From assembly GCA_003254925.1 (NCBI GenBank), contig QANZ01031389.1:209062-273061 (forward strand): a stretch of 64,000 bases of DNA, in the 5' to 3' direction. Origin of the DNA: Chamaecrista fasciculata. Lineage: Eukaryota; Streptophyta; Magnoliopsida; Fabales; Fabaceae. Positions 46,356-57,947 of this stretch are shown here, one piece after another. The stretch's first letter is position 1, and every line of letters starts with the position of its first letter. A model generated the notes under the pieces. It did no database searches. It saw only the letters and a list, made by a program, of their open reading frames with translations, and was not told the DNA's origin. The position numbers and the translations under genes are program-made.

Positions 46356-49300
46356 TCACTCATCAAAGTTATTGACTTCGTCAAGTTCGTCATCATCATC
46401 ATCATTTTCCTGGATGAGATAATTCCTAATTCAGAATATTATAAAAACAACAGCCAGACAAAATATAGAGCAAAAAAGGAAATTACCAAATCAAGTGAAT
46501 TGCATTATAGTGAGATTCATAGGATTCCTTGCCTAATCCATGGCATCAGTAAGATATTGATGCACTCAAAAGTTTAATTTGAAAAGCGTCCCACGTTTTA
46601 TCTTCTAAGTTTCACTCATTGTTTTAGCCTAACAAGTTTCTTTTGGTTCGATATCATTCTCAAAGTTCCACAAAGGAATCAATATTATCCTTTTCCTTAA
46701 GGCTATTAACTCAACTAATGAAAATGTCCATTATAGCACTCGCATCTGTTACGGCTCCCCAGTACTGGGAATCATGACCAAATCCATATGTTTTTATGAG
46801 CTGAACAAGACGGTATAAAGGCTCAGATCTAAATCTTAAATATAATTTTTCTGGTCGCATGTATGGGATAGAAGGATCCACAAGACAGAAGTCTCATATG
46901 CAGTAACAGATTTATATGAAATAAAACTGGAAACTTCTCTAAGCTAACAACCCTAACAAGGACTCAAGATTTTGTGCACATTTGTCTGCATGAGAATATG
47001 AGAATTCAACCAAAGAATAAGACTCATAATGTTACCGGTTCAGCGTTTTCATCACCTTCTGAATCCTCATCAGCATCCTGCCAAAATAGATTCATAATAA
47101 TCCTCGTTCTTGAGTAAACCAAGGAATGAACTTAAATCTAAACTTTCAATTATGAACACACATGAATGTTGTAATACAGTTTAAGTTGTAGCATGATATT
47201 GTAAAGTGTAATGGGATTGGGCCAGTATAGCACACTTCACAGGAAGACAAACTGAGACTAAAAGGTAGAGGAAATTACATTGTTGAAGTACTTGAGAGGA
47301 TTGGGCCATAAGTCCTCTCTTATTATTTCAGCAACCTGCAACAAGATCAGCACTCCAGGTTAATTTTAAAAGATTAAAAAAAAAATCCATAGTCTCTGCC
47401 TAATTTTCAATGTTTCAACAATTATTTTAGCTTGTTCCCTTACTCAAATTACTTTTAAATCGTATGACTTGTTTCCTTAATCCAGACCCTACTATAGAAA
47501 ATAATGGAACAAGAAACCATCACATTTCACATAGGAAACTAAAACAGCACAGTACACGATTGTTTACCTCGTCAGTAAATTCAACTAAAGCCTTCTGCTG
47601 GGATTCACTAATCCAATTGAAAAAGCTGCATCATAATAAAGAAAATGATAAAAGGAAAAGCATGTAACCATCTCTAATAATGAAAATTACACCAAAAAAA
47701 ATCCAATAGTTTTTCATTAAAACTTCTAAGTCTAACTTTTGTTTCATATGATGATCAATTGGTTGCTGACCTCTCAGAGTCTCAAATCATGTAAACACAA
47801 AAATTCAGTCTTGTATTGCTTAAAATAATGCATTATATCTACACTATCATATATAATTTTCCAATTTTTTCACGATTTACCTCCCAAAACCACATATTAT
47901 TAAGATATAAAATACAAAAGAAAGTAGAAAAGTGGTTCTTTTAAAAAATACAACAAAAGACTACTCACTATTTTTTAAAAAACTTATAATTAATTTTATG
48001 TTTCTTAAATTGAAGTATAATATTAGAATGTAGAATACATGCCACGCCCACTAGTCTCTTTAATGTACATTGACAAATTAGTNAAAATAATGCATTATAT
48101 CTACACTATCATATATGATTTTCCAATTTTTTCACGATTTACCTCCCAAAACCACATATTATTAAGATATAAAATACAAAAGAAAGTAGAAAAGTGGTTC
48201 TCTTAAAAAATACAACAAAAGACTACTCACTATTTTTTAAAAAACTTATAATTAATTTTATGTTTCTTAAATTGAAGTATAATATTAGAATGTAGAATAC
48301 ATGCCACGCCCACTAGTCTCTTTAATGTACATTGACAAATTAGTCATGAAATTACTCTAGACCACCAAAACTCCGCTTTGAAGCCCATAAGTGAAGCTTC
48401 AAGCTAAGGTCCATTGTCTAAAGTTTTAACACCTAATCGCGTTGAAATAAATTTTAATGACCACAAACCTGTTCATTAATGATAACTAGCTTAACTATCA
48501 GTATCTGATCAGTCATTAGATTATAATATTATGTAATCATTAAAAAAAGAAATACAATAAATATAAAATACCTCTCTTCTTCAGCAACTGGTCGTTTGTT
48601 TCCTTTCAACTCATGATTTACTCTATTAGCACCACCCTTCATAAGTTATGGTTACAAACTATATCAATATAGAAAGAACATAATAGTAACAACAAAAAAT
48701 AAATCATATTTACCATAACCATATTACCTTGCCCTTCTTCCACTTGACGACAGTACCAGTAATCTTAGTTGATCCCTCATCAAAGAATGTGAAAGTTTTT
48801 GCTAACTTTGTATCTTCAATATAAGGATTCTCCTTAAAATTCTGAAATATCAGTAATTTAAAGATTTTAGAAACAAGGAAGAAAATTAACTTTATGAACA
48901 TTATCAGGTTATACCATATATGTTTTAAAACATTCCTAACCCCTGTCGCAAAAGAGGAAAGAAAGGGGAAAAATTAGACCGCGCAAGACTGAAAAAAGAA
49001 GCTTACAAATGTGATGGAGTACCCCATCTTCACATCTTTCAAGTCTTCAACGTTAAGTGAATCTAAATACTTGAAGACCTACATCAAGAAGGTAAGGAAA
49101 AGTTTAAGAAATTGCTTATATGTTTATCCAATTCTTCCAACAAAATTAACAATTTCAGTGCAAAACAACTTTAAAGTCTCATAACTTAAGGAAAATTAAA
49201 TGTAAAAAAATAATAAGCAGAATCCAAATTTTGGTCCATATGGTTTCAATAGAATATTTATTGCAAACCTTCTGGTCTTGCTCAGTCAAAAAATCGCAGA

Positions 49301-50459
49301 GTGCAGGATGACTCATGAACTGCACAGAAAAACAATGAATGAATGAATCATATTGAATTATTGAGGTAAGGGATTACTGCAGCAGTGTTATTAACACAAG
49401 AGACAGAAAGTTTAGTCCTTAAATGAACTTATAAGTGGTATTTTTCATCTTCTATTTCAGGAAAAGTTTTGAAGAATATGCAGATCACTTACCGCAGTCA
49501 ACCAGAAGTTAGGAATAGTTTTGATGATTTCATTCCGCCTTTCATATACAGGCTTTCGTATCTCATTATACTTCTTTTCAACTTCCAAAACTGCATCACT
49601 AGCTTCGTCATTAACCTGTTGAGTATAAAACATCAGAACGAAGGTGCACAAAATGTATACAGTGGTAAACAATCTCAAATGTGTTCTAATAAACAACAGT
49701 CTCACGTTGAACCTTCTCAAACAACTTGGCAGCGCATTACAAGTTTACAATGTTAAATGAGTTTAAATAAAATAAGAAGAGCCCAAACTACAAAAGTAGA
49801 TAAGAAATGAATAGACAAATAAAGATCCATAAATCTCAATAAAAATTTCAAAGTTTACAATATTTATTCATGACACATGTCATATGTGTAAATTTTTTTT
49901 TTTTTTATGTGTCAGAGCTGTGTAAAAATAATTTTAAATTATGATATTGTGTGGTGTCGACAAACATAAGAACAGTCTCGAACAAAAGCTGAAAATCCTA
50001 TAGGACCCAACACCTCAAGTTCTTCACTTTAGCCTCCTTATTGCAACTCACACAAACAACAAAACATAAACCTCTCTTCACACTTTCAGGTTACACAAAA
50101 CCATAAATCCATAATCATTCAAGCTAACATTTTGTTCGTCAAGTAAAATAAAAAGAACCACCGGCGACGGAGGGATTAGTCACCGTTCCCGACAAAAAAA
50201 AAACACCCTTTAACAATAATACAAAAACACATACATACATACATACATACATACATACATACATAAGAAAGGCAAACAGCAGAGGAAAACGGCAAAACAA
50301 AGAAGAGATCAAAGGTGGAACCTGTTCGAGTTCATCCTGAAGCTCCTGCAAATCTTCAATGTTGAGAATGAGGTCGCTGTCAAAGTGATCAGAGTCAGAG
50401 TCATCCTCCTGATCACTACCCACGAGCTTAAGCTTCTTGCCCTTATCCACCACAACCAT
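46356..50459 (-). CDS. NRP1: NAP1-related protein (SET/TAF-I type histone chaperone)
   Basis: Ten exons on the minus strand: 50459-50322, 49615-49493, 49319-49269, 49078-49007, 48841-48728, 48636-48572, 47625-47568, 47335-47279, 47077-47036 and 46409-46356. All junctions are GT-AG and keep frame. The total is 774 nt, 257 aa (Arabidopsis NRP1 is about 256). The start [11 protein letters not shown] matches the family, whereas an upstream ATG would add unrelated residues. Order: acidic Asp/Ser-rich N-terminus, dimerisation helix (about 30-70, [15 protein letters not shown]), then the NAP fold with [35 protein letters not shown] and [11 protein letters not shown], and an acidic tail from about residue 220. 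Plant NRP1/NRP2 bind H2A-H2B and H3-H4 and act in nucleosome assembly, root growth and DNA repair. NRP1 and NRP2 cannot be told apart here. Intron 6 (48571-47626) contains the single-N duplication. Confidence 0.95.
47822..48344 (+). repeat. 261-bp duplication across a single N, inside NRP intron 6
   Basis: 47822-48082 and 48084-48344 are direct copies separated by the N at 48083. I see two single-base differences (atataatttt/atatgatttt; ttctttta/ttctctta). Near identity at a one-base gap suggests that two haplotypes or overlapping contig ends were kept side by side. The intron is probably about 262 bases shorter in the real genome. Coding sequence is not affected. Confidence 0.85.
50228..50266. 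repeat. (ACAT)n microsatellite in NRP intron 1
   Basis: About nine to ten tandem acat units, located in the first intron of the NRP gene about 60 bases downstream of its donor site (on the minus strand). Confidence 0.9.
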
Positions 50460-50677
50460 TGTCTCGTCTGATAACCCTAATTTCAGAAAAAAAAAGCACA
50501 TTCAAAAACCTTTTTTTCAAAAAGAAAACAGAAAAATCTGGAAAGGCAAGGAATAGAAATACAAACATACAGTAATCAAAAGTGAGAAAGAGGCAGAAGA
50601 AGCAGAGAGTGAAGTGTTGATGATGTAAGGAATTCGGCAGAGGGGTTTGTGAGAGAAGCAATGTGGTGTTGGCGGCG

Positions 50678-50685
50678 TATTTATA
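50678..50685 (-). promoter_or_regulatory. candidate TATA box of the NRP gene
   Basis: TATAAATA on the minus strand (cctcctataaatacgcc), about 220 bases upstream of the NRP start codon, in a locally GC-richer context. It implies a leader of roughly 190 nt. Confidence 0.55.
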
Positions 50686-51845
50686 GGAGGGGAAGCCGTT
50701 GAATTCTTGTCCAAACCCAAAATTCTGGATTGTCGTTGTTTTTCGTTTTTTTTTTGTTGGCCAATCTCAGGATTGTCGTTGTTTATTTCTGCTGCTTGTT
50801 GGCGTGAGAGATTCAATGGGACCCGAAATTTCAGCGACCACCACCACTTTTAAGGTTTGGATAAAAGAAAACTTAAAGTATTTTTTTTTCTCGAAATTTT
50901 ATATTTCCATTAATTTTTATTTTGGGACACCAAAAATTGAGAGACACTGTTCTTGTCATAAAAGAAGAGTCTTTTTCACTCAACTTTTTTTTTTCTGAGC
51001 AAATGATAGAATGGAGGCTACATCTACATGCTTCGAACTTTTTTTCAAGAAGTTAAACAAAATTATTTTGTTGTAAACTAAACAAAATTGTGGAAAAAAT
51101 ATAAGAAGGAAAAAGTGATTAAAAATTAGTGAAAAAAAAAACTTAATTATTCTAGAATTATATTATATTTTTTAGTGAGTCAAAATAGTCGCTTCAACTC
51201 ATATTTTTGCCACAAATTTAAACATTTTTGACTGATTTAATTTTAAGACATCCTTTTCATAAGACCTTAGTCAACTCTAATTCATTTTTCTAAGTCTTTG
51301 AGTTGATTTTTTAGCATTTAGATCAGACCTAAGGGTTTACCTTACATTAGGGGTATTTTTGTTTTTTAGTTTATAAAAAAATGGTTGTGTCAAGCTACCT
51401 AGGATGTCTTGGTAGTTGGTAGAATTAGATATTGCATGGAGATAAGATATGCGTACTTCCCTCTTACATATTAATTGTTTCATTCTTATTATGTCCTCGT
51501 TCTCTTTCTTTGTTTGGACATCGGAGACAATGTTTAGATTTTTCTTTTTTTTCGAAGTAGTTTAGAGACAAACACATTGATAGACCTTTGAGGGAATGAG
51601 TTGAAACAAAGTACTCTATTATTTTGAATTACTATTTAATAAGTAACAAGCCTCATAATTCTATTTGTTTGGAACAATAATAACTTGAAGCTTAAGCATA
51701 TAAAGCACCTTAAATAAATAACCCTGTTGCGTGAGGTCATTCACATTAAAAACAGTAAATGACGATTCAGGGAAGACTAACTAGTAAGCAAAACACTTTG
51801 GTATATCAAAAGTCAAAACCTGGGCATCATGAATCAAAAGGAATA
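50686..51845. other. intergenic DNA between NRP and DEG8, left part
   Basis: The first ~200 bases probably belong to the NRP promoter. The rest is AT-rich with no gene-like reading frame. No transposon ends were recognised before 51846. Confidence 0.4.
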
Positions 51846-52374
51846 GGTCCAAAGGGTTATTGTGTATGTCTTAATGTTCATTTTGGTCCATTATATTTTA
51901 AAATATTCAAATTGATCTTAAATATTGACAAAATGATTCATTTTGGTCCTAAATATTAGCAAAATATTTCATTTTAGTCCCAAACAATTGAATTTAGTCA
52001 TATTTCTTTCATCTCTCATTTTAAGTTCCAAGGACTTATTAAGAGGAACTCGTAGCTCTGAATTCGTCGCATTTAAATTTGAAACGAGGGAGATATGATC
52101 AATTTTCCTTGTTTGACCATGAAACGAGAGGTCTACTTTTAGAACTTATTTGACCTCGTTTGCTGACGACCTCAACTGGATAGAGAAAGTACACTTCGAG
52201 AACAATACGTAGCTCTGAACTCATCACGTTTGAATTTGAAACAAGTCATATTCAATAGTTGGGACCAAAATGAAATATTTTATAAATATTTAGGATCAAT
52301 TTAAACATCTTAAAATATAATCGACCAAAATAAATACCATGAAATACATTTACCGTCAAAATGACCCTTTAACC
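51846..52374. mobile_element. Mutator-like MITE with 9-bp target-site duplication, relative of 19753-20289
   Basis: Left end GGTCCAAAGGGTTATTGTGT, reverse-complemented right end GGTTAAAGGGTCATTTTGAC. Longer sub-terminal agreement follows ('tttggtccattatattttaa' against 'tttggtcgattatattttaa'; 'atttcattttagtcccaaacaattgaa' against 'atttcattttggtcccaactattgaa'). Flanks aaaggaata (51837-51845) and aaacgaata (52375-52383) match at 8 of 9. The centre holds 'tttgacctcgtttgctgac' and 'aactggatagagaaagta', also found (inverted) in the element at 19.75 kb. No coding sequence. It sits about 500 bp upstream of the DEG8 start. Confidence 0.65.
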
Positions 52375-52481
52375 AAACGAATATCACGGATTACAATTTA
52401 TGAGACGCACCAACCGATTCAGTGGTCACCTTTCTTTCTATAAACGGTTCATTGTCCCTTGCTCATCTCAATCTCTTGAAA

Positions 52482-52703
52482 ATGTCTGTTGCTGCCTACT
52501 CGTCTGGTCTCCATTCCAAACCAAAATTCTCGAAGCCACAAAAAAAGGAAGCAGAGAAAGAACTCAAAACAGTAAAAAGATCACATTTGCGTAATTCAGT
52601 GGTCAAATTGAAATTTTCCTATCAACTGCGGGGTATTCTTGGTTTTCTATATTGCTTTGCCACTTCGGCCATATGTTTGTTAGGGCCTAGTGGAGTGGGG
52701 TGA
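52482..52703 (+). other. 73-aa open reading frame upstream of DEG8, unknown
   Basis: Starts MSVAAYSSGLHSKPKF at 52482 and ends with a TGA. It has a Lys-rich first half (KKEAEKELKTVKRSH) and a hydrophobic second half (LGFLYCFATSAICLLG). The composition is more gene-like than the neighbourhood, but no family is recognised. It is about 155 bases upstream of the DEG8 start codon and could be part of the DEG8 promoter or leader, a fragment of another gene, or a chance ORF. Confidence 0.2.
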
Positions 52704-52858
52704 AGACTGTGAAGTGCAAGAATCACACTTTCTTGTGGGATATTTCTTATCTGTCTCTGCTGTGTTTTCACCAAATTTCATCAAATTATAGTAATCATTT
52801 GTGAATTCTGAGTGTTTATATCTCATTTTCAACGATTCATTTTGAGTAAAATCCAGAA

Positions 52859-55800
52859 ATGCATGTGTCAGCATGCAATCTGGGGTCTCTGGGAGCCAGA
52901 GTAAGCTGCGTTGTTAGCCGTCGAGAACTCTTCTTCAATGGCGTTTCCTCCGTATGTTCTCGTTCACAAGATTCGCCCGACGACGCCGTTTCTGCTCTAC
53001 CCATTCCCATTTCAAGGTTCCGCTTGTTAAGTTTCACTTCTTGTTTGAAATTTGTTTACTAATGATGAACAATAACTATTAATTGAATCACCCTAACCGG
53101 TGAATTTGTACTTGTAAAAGGTGGAGTTTCTGTGCATATCTTATGAACATTTTCAGTTTTGTGGGCTGCTTATTTTCAGTTTCATTTTCAGCTTTGTGGG
53201 CTGCTTATTTTTCTCTTGATATTTATAATGCTTATAGGATTTATCATGATCAAAGTCAGGAATTAGATGCATTGTTAGGCAAAACTATTGCTTCCCCAAC
53301 ACGACGGGCGCTGTTAGCGAGTTTGACAATGTGTTCCAGTTTCAATCCTTCAAGGTATTTGTCAGGTCCGCACGGTTCTACTTATTAAACATACATGATA
53401 CATACATATGTGTGTGTGTGTGTGTGGTGTGTGTTTTATTTACCGTTTGAAAGAATATATTTGATTTTGATTAAGTCATGCTACTCATGCGTATAAAGCT
53501 GTGCAGAACCAGTGATTTTACAAGTTCATAATTTGAACCTGGAACATAAAACTAATAGAGTTCAACAGCATTTTAGCAGCTGTATCATGTCAAGAGCTTC
53601 AGCCTAACTATGGCCTTGCAAGCCCTTGAGTAACTGGGCTGATTCATAAATCATAATGCGAAAAGGCTGTTTCTTTGATTTTTTTTTAAAACCAGAAAGA
53701 CCTAGAAAATGTCATGTTTGAGTTTTTTGTTGTGCGGTTTCTGGTTAGATGGTTGTCTAAGCTGTTTCCAGATTCAATATTGTAGAGGGGAAAGTGCTAA
53801 AAGCAAAACCTCAACTTCTCCAACAAACTGTCATCAACTATTATCTCTTAGAGTTTCCTTAGCTTTTACCTAAAGGTCACGCTCCATTTATAGAAGAACT
53901 CATTTTAATATATAACCCCTAATAGATCAACCACCTTATCTTCAGAGTTATATCCATCAGATATCTGATATGGGCCCCACAGATTTAAAGTTGTCAATGC
54001 CTTGTTTCCCTGATGCATATAATGTTAGCCTTTTTACTCATTCAAATGGTATGAGATTGCCCTAGCTCTTGTTTCTGCATTCTTTTTGTTAGTCTTACAG
54101 TTGTGTTCTTTGATAGTATGAGTGACTATCACATTTATCTGAAAAATTTCTCATCATGTAATACATTGTGAATGTACAGCTCAAGCTTTGGGGGATCCAT
54201 CAGTTACACTAGAAGAAGTAACCCCTCGTGTGTTTTCCTCTGGACCACTCTTCCCAACAGAGGTCTGCTTTCAAGTGCATCTTTTTTTATCTTTTGTAAT
54301 TGTGGGACATGTTTTACTCTTATGTAGCTGCATTCCTGACAGCTTATACAACTTCTTTGTGAGTGACAGGATCGTATTGTCCAACTGTTTGAAAGCAACA
54401 CATACTCTGTTGTTAACATCTTTGATGTGACATTGCGTCCTCAACTTAATGTAACTGGTGTGGTTGAGGTATTCTTAGTATTGAATACCATAATTGTCTC
54501 TTGCTTTGAAGCTTTATAGGATTTTTTGGAATAAGCATGAACTGAAAACTGTCAATATTTTTTTCTGATACTGGCAGATTCCTGAAGGAAATGGTTCTGG
54601 AGTAGTTTGGGATGAGGAGGGGCACATTGTGACAAATTATCATGGTGAGAACTGAGATCCAATGAAGAAAAAATAGTTTCTTGTTTTGCATGCATTGACT
54701 TTTTAGTAGTTCCAGAACAGTAGATGTATGCATTTACTTTATTTCTCTTCAATAAGATTTGGCTTATCTATGTGTTGATGTGCACAAAGTTTTGGAATTG
54801 TTGACTGTACATTTTCCTCTTTTAATTATCATCCTGAGCCTTGAGGTCCCCTTGTACTGTACATCCCAATTTTGATCTGTATCAATTATTTAAAGAAAAA
54901 AAAAACTTCATCCTCAGTGCTATTAATCGCATTTAATTACACTTATTCACATGAACAAGAAAACTAGTACAATTTTTAATGTTATTCATCAGAAATTGAT
55001 TTAAATTGTGGCTATTGGAATCTATCTTTTGATTTGTCTTTTTCTCCATTCTATGGAACTTTTAGTTCCCTATTTGTTACGTGACTACATCTTGCATATT
55101 GGTTGTGCCCTAATAGAGAAACCCTAGATTATGCACTTAATATTTTACTCATTTTGCTGGATCCTAGTTAGTCAGTTAAAGCTGTTACCATTTGGTTAAG
55201 GATTATATCTCTTACTTTCTTTTATTATTCAGTAATTGGCAATGCCCTTTCAAGAAACCCATCCCTTGGTCAAGTTGTTGCCCGAGTTAATATTCTAGCA
55301 TCGGAAGGGTGAGTAGTATGGAGGCTTCAACTCTTTTCATTCATTATAAGTGACAATGTGATAATTATTCTATTATTACTGATAACCTAGCTACTTAATT
55401 TTTATGAAGAGTACAAAAGAATTTTGAAGGCAAACTGGTTGGAGCTGATCGTGCAAAGGATCTTGCTGTCTTGAAGGTACACATTCTTTCTGTTTTTCTG
55501 TAGTTATTTCTCATACAATAAGTTTGCTATAGGAATCATGTTATGATTATGCTAAATTCGTAGTCAAATTTTGAAAGTGGTGTAAGGTGAAGAGACCTAT
55601 TTGATACCATATCAAGGTGTTAATTAACTGTAGATCTTTTGGTAATATCCTCGTGTTGAGACTTTATTGGGCTTATGTTTGATGGACTTTCCCCTTCAGA
55701 TAATTAGTTTATTAATACCTTAATTCCCCAAATTTTAAAAATCAAATTCTGAATAACAGAATGCAGCTCTTTTGTGTAATTGTTGCCCAAACATGTTATG

Positions 55801-57947
55801 AGCTAAGATATACATTTGTGGAATTATTTTCTGTTGCCATAATACAACCCTAGTGGTTTCTCTATCTAGACAATTAACAAGCCGGACATATTTAGTTCAC
55901 CTTGCATACTTACGGCCTAGAAGAGTTGTTTGCTTCCACGTTGGTTCACATTTTATTGATGCAGTGGTTTGTGGTGTTATATCAGATCGTGTCACTTGTA
56001 TTTGTTTCTCTCATTTTTATTTCCATTCTTTTTGGTTAGTAACTCACTGTTTAGCTCTCAAAATGTTTGTTTTTGTTATCTTTCCTGTTCATCAATGTTG
56101 CTGCATGTGCATTAGATTAATAATTGATTATCATTTGATTTTTTTAATAATTTAAGTGGTCAGATGATGAGAGTTCTCCTTATTTGATTCTTTTAATAAC
56201 ATAGGAGTAACAGAACAGTATACAAGTAATGGGATATTGATAACTATATTAATTTAGGTAGAAGCTTCCGAAGATCTCTTGAGGCCCATCAAGGTTGGGG
56301 AGTCATCTTCTCTTAAAGTTGGGCAACAATGTTTGGCAATTGGAAATCCATTTGGCTTTGATCACACCCTCACAGTTGGGGTTATTAGTGGACTTAACCG
56401 AGACATTTTTAGTCAAGCTGGTGTCACAATTGGTGGTGGCATTCAAACAGATGCAGCCATTAATCCTGGGAACAGGTTACATTGGCCTCCCTTCTGTATC
56501 TAAATTTATTTTGCAAGTTTTCTCCCTGGTTTGTTCTTGATGAGCTTCCCTTGTTCAAATCGTTTGGCTTCATGAATTCATAAATCTGTTGCTCTTATAT
56601 AATACAACAATGGCTTTCTCACTTTTCCTGTGACTGTAATAGTGGTGGTCCCCTGCTGGATTCTAAAGGAAGATTAATTGGGATTAATACTGCAATATTT
56701 ACTCAAACAGGCAAGTTTTGTCATCTCTGTTTTTTTTTAATAATAAGAAGGAAACAGAATAAGTTACTGTCTTACAGAACCTTGATGTATATTTGAATAT
56801 GGCGATTGAAGTCAGATTGGTCTTCTTTACAAGAATATTCAACTGCCTTCTTTTTCATTACATTGTTAATCTGCATTTCCTTGTATGAGGAAATACCTAC
56901 ACAAATCCTATTTGTGTCAGAGACTATTGTATGTTTCAATAGTTCACTATGCTTAAACTTTTCTTTTTCATTTTCCCGGTGGTATTGCAGGAACATCAGC
57001 TGGTGTGGGATTTGCCATCCCATCTTCAACTGTACTTAGAATTGCTCCTCAGTTGATTCAATTTGGAAAAGTAAGTGGCTTAGGGAAACACATACACTTG
57101 TAAGAGAACTTTGGCAAATCTTATTCTTTTGTGAACACAACGTTAGGTAGTGGTATTTTTTTTTTTAATCTTGTGCAAGATGATGCCCCTTCTACTGTTT
57201 ATGAAGCATTATTATTAATCTAGAATTTTCTTTGGTGATAAATTATTGAATGGAAAAAAAAACAAAATCCTTTGAAATTTGAACCTTTATTTTGTTTGGC
57301 CATTTCTTATAATACATCAGTTTATGCAGTTAACTGCTTTAAGAAGTAAGCCTTACAATTAAGTCCATATATGTTCCCTCAATGCAAGGTTGTTAGAGCC
57401 GGTTTAAATGTGGACATTGCCCCAGACTTGATAGCAAATCAACTTAATGTCCGTAATGGAGCTCTTATCCTTCAGGTAAATCCATGATATATAAAGAATT
57501 GGTACTTTTAAGCTTTTGTTGCTATAATTCAGATTTGTAATCTTGGTTTTCTGAATAATCTCCGAAGTGCTTAAAACTGTGACATCTTAGGTTCCCGGAA
57601 ATAGTGTTGCTGCTGAGGCTGGACTAAATCCCACAACAAGAGGCTTTGCTGGTAATATAGTCCTTGGGGATATCATTGTTGGAGTTGACAATAAGCCTGT
57701 GAGCCTTCTCTTGCAAAATCTGTTTCCTCAACTGTTTGTATATCTTGTTCTTTTAAAGCCCCCAAAACAGCTCACTTTATATTGACTGAGATATTTTGAA
57801 TGTGTCGTATGTCATCAGGTCAAAAGCAAAGCAGAACTGTTGAAAACGTTGGATGACTATAATGTAGGAGATAAGGTAATCTTAGTGGTTCAGAGGGGCA
57901 GCGAAAAGTTGGAATTGCCTGTAGTTCTAGAGGAACAGAGATCTTGA
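52859..57947 (+). CDS. DEG8: DEG8, thylakoid-lumen Deg/HtrA serine protease
   Basis: Thirteen exons: 52859-53016, 53238-53365, 54180-54262, 54370-54468, 54578-54644, 55233-55308, 55410-55476, 56258-56475, 56643-56710, 56991-57070, 57389-57475, 57591-57698, 57819-57947. They sum to 1368 nt, 455 aa (Arabidopsis DEG8 is about 448). Residues 1-70 are a plastid transit region; [13 protein letters not shown] (72-84) is a twin-arginine-type lumen signal with possible cleavage after AQA (96-98). The trypsin-like domain has His178 (TNYHV), Asp221 (AKDLAVL) and Ser299 (NPGNSGGPL), so the triad is intact. One PDZ domain covers about 345-455. DEG8 works with DEG5 in the lumen to degrade damaged photosystem II D1. 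Intron 9 is GC-AG (ACAG|GCAAGT); no GT donor nearby keeps frame. The exon 1/2 junction is the least certain (transit peptides are poorly conserved). Confidence 0.95.
53408..53429. repeat. (TG)n microsatellite in DEG8 intron 2
   Basis: Short tandem tg run about 45 bases after the exon 2 donor. Confidence 0.8.

Noticed and set aside
53143-53388. Reading frame starting at 53143 as an independent small gene
   Set aside because: Its end coincides with DEG8 exon 2 ([10 protein letters not shown]...) and its start is intron-like sequence with two near-copies of 'ttttcagttttgtgggctgct'.
54188-56540. Several short plus-strand frames in DEG8 as separate genes
   Set aside because: They are DEG8 exons read on into introns; the spliced model explains all their conserved parts.
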